Below, in pieces: positions 62,510 through 64,000 of a DNA stretch of 64,000 bases. The stretch is taken from positions 3,906,001 to 3,970,000 of the forward strand of contig NC_022247.1 in the NCBI RefSeq assembly GCF_000463015.1, in the 5' to 3' direction. Every line of letters starts with the position of its first letter. Positions within the stretch are counted from its first letter, which is position 1. The stretch comes from Variovorax paradoxus B4 (lineage in GTDB: Bacteria > Pseudomonadota > Gammaproteobacteria > Burkholderiales > Burkholderiaceae_C). The notes beneath the pieces were generated by a model. That model did not search any database, was not told the DNA's origin, and was given only the letters and a program-made list of their open reading frames with translations. The position numbers and the translations under genes are program-made.

Positions 62510-64000
62510 ATGCAAGCACCCTCCGCCGCCTTTCTTCTCCGTGCCAGCTTCGCCGCCACCGCCTGGCTGGCGGCGAGCGCCGGCGCCCATGCGCAAGCCG
62601 CAGCCGACAATTCGCGCATCACCCAGGTCAAGGTCTATCCCGGCAGCGCCACGGTGGAGCGCGTGGCGCGGGTGGCGGCCGGCAGCCGGTCGGTCACCTT
62701 CGCCTGCCTGCCCGCGACTCTCGACGTGCAGAGCCTGCAGGTGTCGGCCGGCGCCTCGGTGCGCGTGGGCGAGACCTCGGTGCTCAGCGAGGCGCGCGAA
62801 CTGTCGCCCCGCTGCGCCACCAGCGCGCTCGACGGCCGCATCCGCGAACTCGAAGACCAGAAGGCCGCACTGCAGGCCGAGACCGATGCGCTGGGCATGG
62901 TGACGGGCTACCTGAAAGGCCTCTCGGGCGGCGCCGGCGAATCGGCCCAGGGCGCCCGCGCGCCGATGGATGCGCGCAACCTCGCCGCCATGGCCGAGGC
63001 GATGCGCCGCACCGGGCAGGACTCATTGCTCAAGCAGCACCAGATCCAGCGCAAGCAGGCCGACATCGACCGGCAGCTGAACCCGCTGCTGGCCGAACGC
63101 AAGCGCTCGCAAGGCCACGGCGCGCAGGTGATGGCCGTGACCGTGACGCTGGCCGCCAGCGCCGATGCCGACGTGAAGCTGAGCTACCAGGTCGCCGGCC
63201 CCGGCTGGACGCCCAGCTACCGCGCGCTGCTCGACACCGCCACGAGCAAGGTGCGCATCGAGCGCCAGGCGCTGGTGGCGCAGGCCACGGGCGAAGACTG
63301 GCGCGGCGTGAAGCTGGTGCTCTCTACCGGCCAGCCGCGCCGCGAAACCGCGGGCCGCATGCCCACGGCGTGGCGCATCGGCATCGAGCCGCCGCCGCGT
63401 GTTCAGGGGGGCATGGCCGCGATGATGGCGCCGGCGCCCGCCGCGCCCGCTGCATCCGCCGACCGGCGCGCCATGGCCGAGGCCACGGAGCCCCTGTTCG
63501 ACGTGAACGTGTTCGACAACAGCTTTGCCACCGAATTCGCGGTGCCCCAGGGCATCGACGTGCCCTCCAGCGGCCAGCGCGTGACGCTGGCGCTGGGCCA
63601 GCACGAGGACACGGCGAAGCTCGCCGCGCGCACCAGCCCGCGCGTGGACGCCTGCGCCTTCCTGGTGGCCGAGCTCGCGCAGCCGGCCGGCGTATGGCCG
63701 GCCGGTGCGCTGCAGCTCTATCGCGACGGCAACTTCGTCGGCAGCGGCCGGTGGAGCGCGCCGAGCGACGCCAGGCTCACGCTTTCCTTCGGCCGCGACG
63801 AACTGGTGCGCGTGCAGGCCGAGCCCGAGAGCGACAGCCAGGGCACGGGCGGTTTCGCCGGCTCGCGCGCCGAGCGCAAGGTGCAGCGCGCCTACGTGGT
63901 GGAGAACCGCCACCGCACGCCGATCGCGGTGCAGGTGCTCGAGGCCGCACCCGTCTCGGTCGACGAGCAGGTGCGCGTGGCCGCGCAGTTCTCGCCGCAG
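62510..64000 (+). CDS. DUF4139/MuiA-like protein, partial
   Basis: A protein whose first 497 residues are in the window; the 3' end lies beyond 64000. Residues 1-28 are a signal peptide ending GAHAQ. ITQVKVYPGSATVERVARV is the typical start of the mucoidy-inhibitor MuiA / DUF4139 family. A coiled-coil follows (about residues 105-190), then the beta-rich DUF4139 domain starting VKLSYQVAGPGWTPSYRALL. An in-frame ATG at 62468 is an alternative but would bury the signal. The function in this organism is not known. Confidence 0.88.
   Translation, partial: MQAPSAAFLLRASFAATAWLAASAGAHAQAAADNSRITQVKVYPGSATVERVARVAAGSRSVTFACLPATLDVQSLQVSAGASVRVGETSVLSEARELSPRCATSALDGRIRELEDQKAALQAETDALGMVTGYLKGLSGGAGESAQGARAPMDARNLAAMAEAMRRTGQDSLLKQHQIQRKQADIDRQLNPLLAERKRSQGHGAQVMAVTVTLAASADADVKLSYQVAGPGWTPSYRALLDTATSKVRIERQALVAQATGEDWRGVKLVLSTGQPRRETAGRMPTAWRIGIEPPPRVQGGMAAMMAPAPAAPAASADRRAMAEATEPLFDVNVFDNSFATEFAVPQGIDVPSSGQRVTLALGQHEDTAKLAARTSPRVDACAFLVAELAQPAGVWPAGALQLYRDGNFVGSGRWSAPSDARLTLSFGRDELVRVQAEPESDSQGTGGFAGSRAERKVQRAYVVENRHRTPIAVQVLEAAPVSVDEQVRVAAQFSPQ

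Overview
The window is a high-GC chromosomal segment that is almost entirely coding, most likely from a betaproteobacterium of the Comamonadaceae, with Variovorax or a close relative the best guess. The reasons are two Bug-family orphan periplasmic binding proteins, MocR, IclR and RpiR regulators beside catabolic operons, tandem MdtB/MdtC-type RND pumps, a CYP116B-like self-sufficient P450, and a GC-rich two-hairpin intergenic element of the kind I remember from this family. No rRNA, tRNA, insertion sequence, prophage or CRISPR array was seen. All family assignments come from reading motifs; no database was searched.

Left part (1-14.8 kb): a Bug binding protein with a sulfatase; a transmembrane CHASE-PAS-GAF-GGDEF-EAL c-di-GMP enzyme followed by a small GRDP-like protein with five near-identical 12-residue Trp-Cys repeats (the oddest gene here); an HDOD protein; a run of a lipoprotein phosphoesterase, a MauG-type di-haem peroxidase, a small lipoprotein and a prolyl-4-hydroxylase-like dioxygenase; and a YqjI/YqjH-like pair (His-rich PadR repressor plus ferric-siderophore reductase) behind a promoter that carries a 16-bp palindrome.

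Middle part (14.8-41 kb): CorA, an unknown protein, MutS, an Anbu proteasome-like peptidase and an alpha/beta hydrolase. Then comes a minus-strand operon for peptide-type ABC uptake (binding protein, two permeases, fused double ATPase), AzlC/AzlD amino-acid export and an amidase, facing a divergent MocR regulator. These are followed by a LuxR-type response regulator; a class VII P450-reductase fusion and a Bug protein facing an IclR regulator; UppP; and an aminotransferase, amino-acid binding protein and racemase run facing an RpiR regulator with tandem GGAAC operators. A small SPW-repeat membrane protein closes the segment.

Right part (41-64 kb): an MdtABC-OprM-type efflux operon; a small membrane protein, a 2TM protein, a LytS-type kinase and a LytTR regulator; a PVYY-repeat secreted protein; GlnS; a small lipoprotein; an M23 peptidase; an aspartoacylase-like deacylase; an ammonium transporter preceded by a good sigma-54 promoter; a membrane-bound LytTR regulator facing an acyltransferase; a PaaI-type thioesterase; and the start of a DUF4139/MuiA-like protein cut by the window end.

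Where upstream start codons were possible, the start was chosen by ribosome-binding site, signal peptide or family N-terminus. Several long open frames opposite the RND, MutS, CorA and ABC genes were treated as GC-driven shadows.
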